In this document: positions 6,911 through 6,920 of the stretch, one piece after another
Numbering within the stretch: position 1 is the stretch's first letter
How the letters are laid out: every line of letters starts with the position of its first letter
DNA from: Bacteroidales bacterium
GTDB taxonomy: Bacteria; Bacteroidota; Bacteroidia; Bacteroidales; WCHB1-69
Length of the DNA: 6,920 bases
Reading direction: 5' to 3'
NCBI GenBank assembly: GCA_028683685.1
Contig: JAQUHH010000126.1
Coordinates: 1 to 6,920 of the forward strand
Program-made: the position numbers and the translations under genes
Notes under the pieces: generated by a model
What the model saw: the letters and a program-made list of their open reading frames with translations, nothing else
What the model was told of the DNA's origin: nothing
Database searches by the model: none

Positions 6911-6920
6911 CTCAATAAAA

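Noticed and set aside
1..6920. CRISPR array, tRNA, rRNA, transposase or prophage genes
   Set aside because: I saw no direct repeats with regular spacers, no cloverleaf or rRNA-like stretches, and no transposase or integrase motifs on either strand.

Overview
The window is AT-rich and looks like a chromosomal piece of a Bacteroidota genome, probably of a Flavobacteriales-like lineage. Three signs support this: a giant secreted protein ending in a gliding-motility-type (CHU_C / type B) type IX secretion sorting domain; promoter-like sites of the Bacteroidota form TAnnTTTG with an upstream TTTG; and starts that lack a Shine-Dalgarno sequence.

Layout, left to right. Positions 1-377 (minus) hold the 5' part of a small two-helix membrane protein gene that runs off the left edge. 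It carries an apparent one-base frameshift near 213-222, so no single open frame covers it. Positions 378-764 are non-coding. This gap contains a promoter-like site for the small gene (457-491), an intrinsic terminator reading leftward (539-565) and a strong imperfect inverted repeat (655-725) in the trailer of the next gene. Positions 765-5924 (minus) are one 1719-residue gene that fills three quarters of the window. Its product has a signal peptide, an N-terminal IgGFc-binding-protein-like domain, about ten Ig/PKD-like modules, three SprB-type repeats and a C-terminal CHU_C domain. Positions 5925-6025 are a 101-base divergent spacer with a good promoter for the giant gene. Positions 6026-6910 (plus) are a complete FkbM-family SAM-dependent methyltransferase gene. 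The last 10 bases hold nothing recognisable.

How the parts relate. The giant protein should be exported through Sec, carried across the outer membrane by the type IX system and attached or released at the surface, where its repeat array would act as an adhesin or matrix component. FkbM-type enzymes commonly O-methylate sugars or other small substrates in glycan or natural-product pathways. Here the enzyme is divergently transcribed from the giant gene, so a shared pathway is possible but not shown. I see no mobile element with a transposase, no CRISPR array, no tRNA or rRNA gene and no complete defence or biosynthetic system. The most unusual points are the frameshifted small gene, the structured element in the 3' trailer, and the module-by-module internal duplication of the giant protein.
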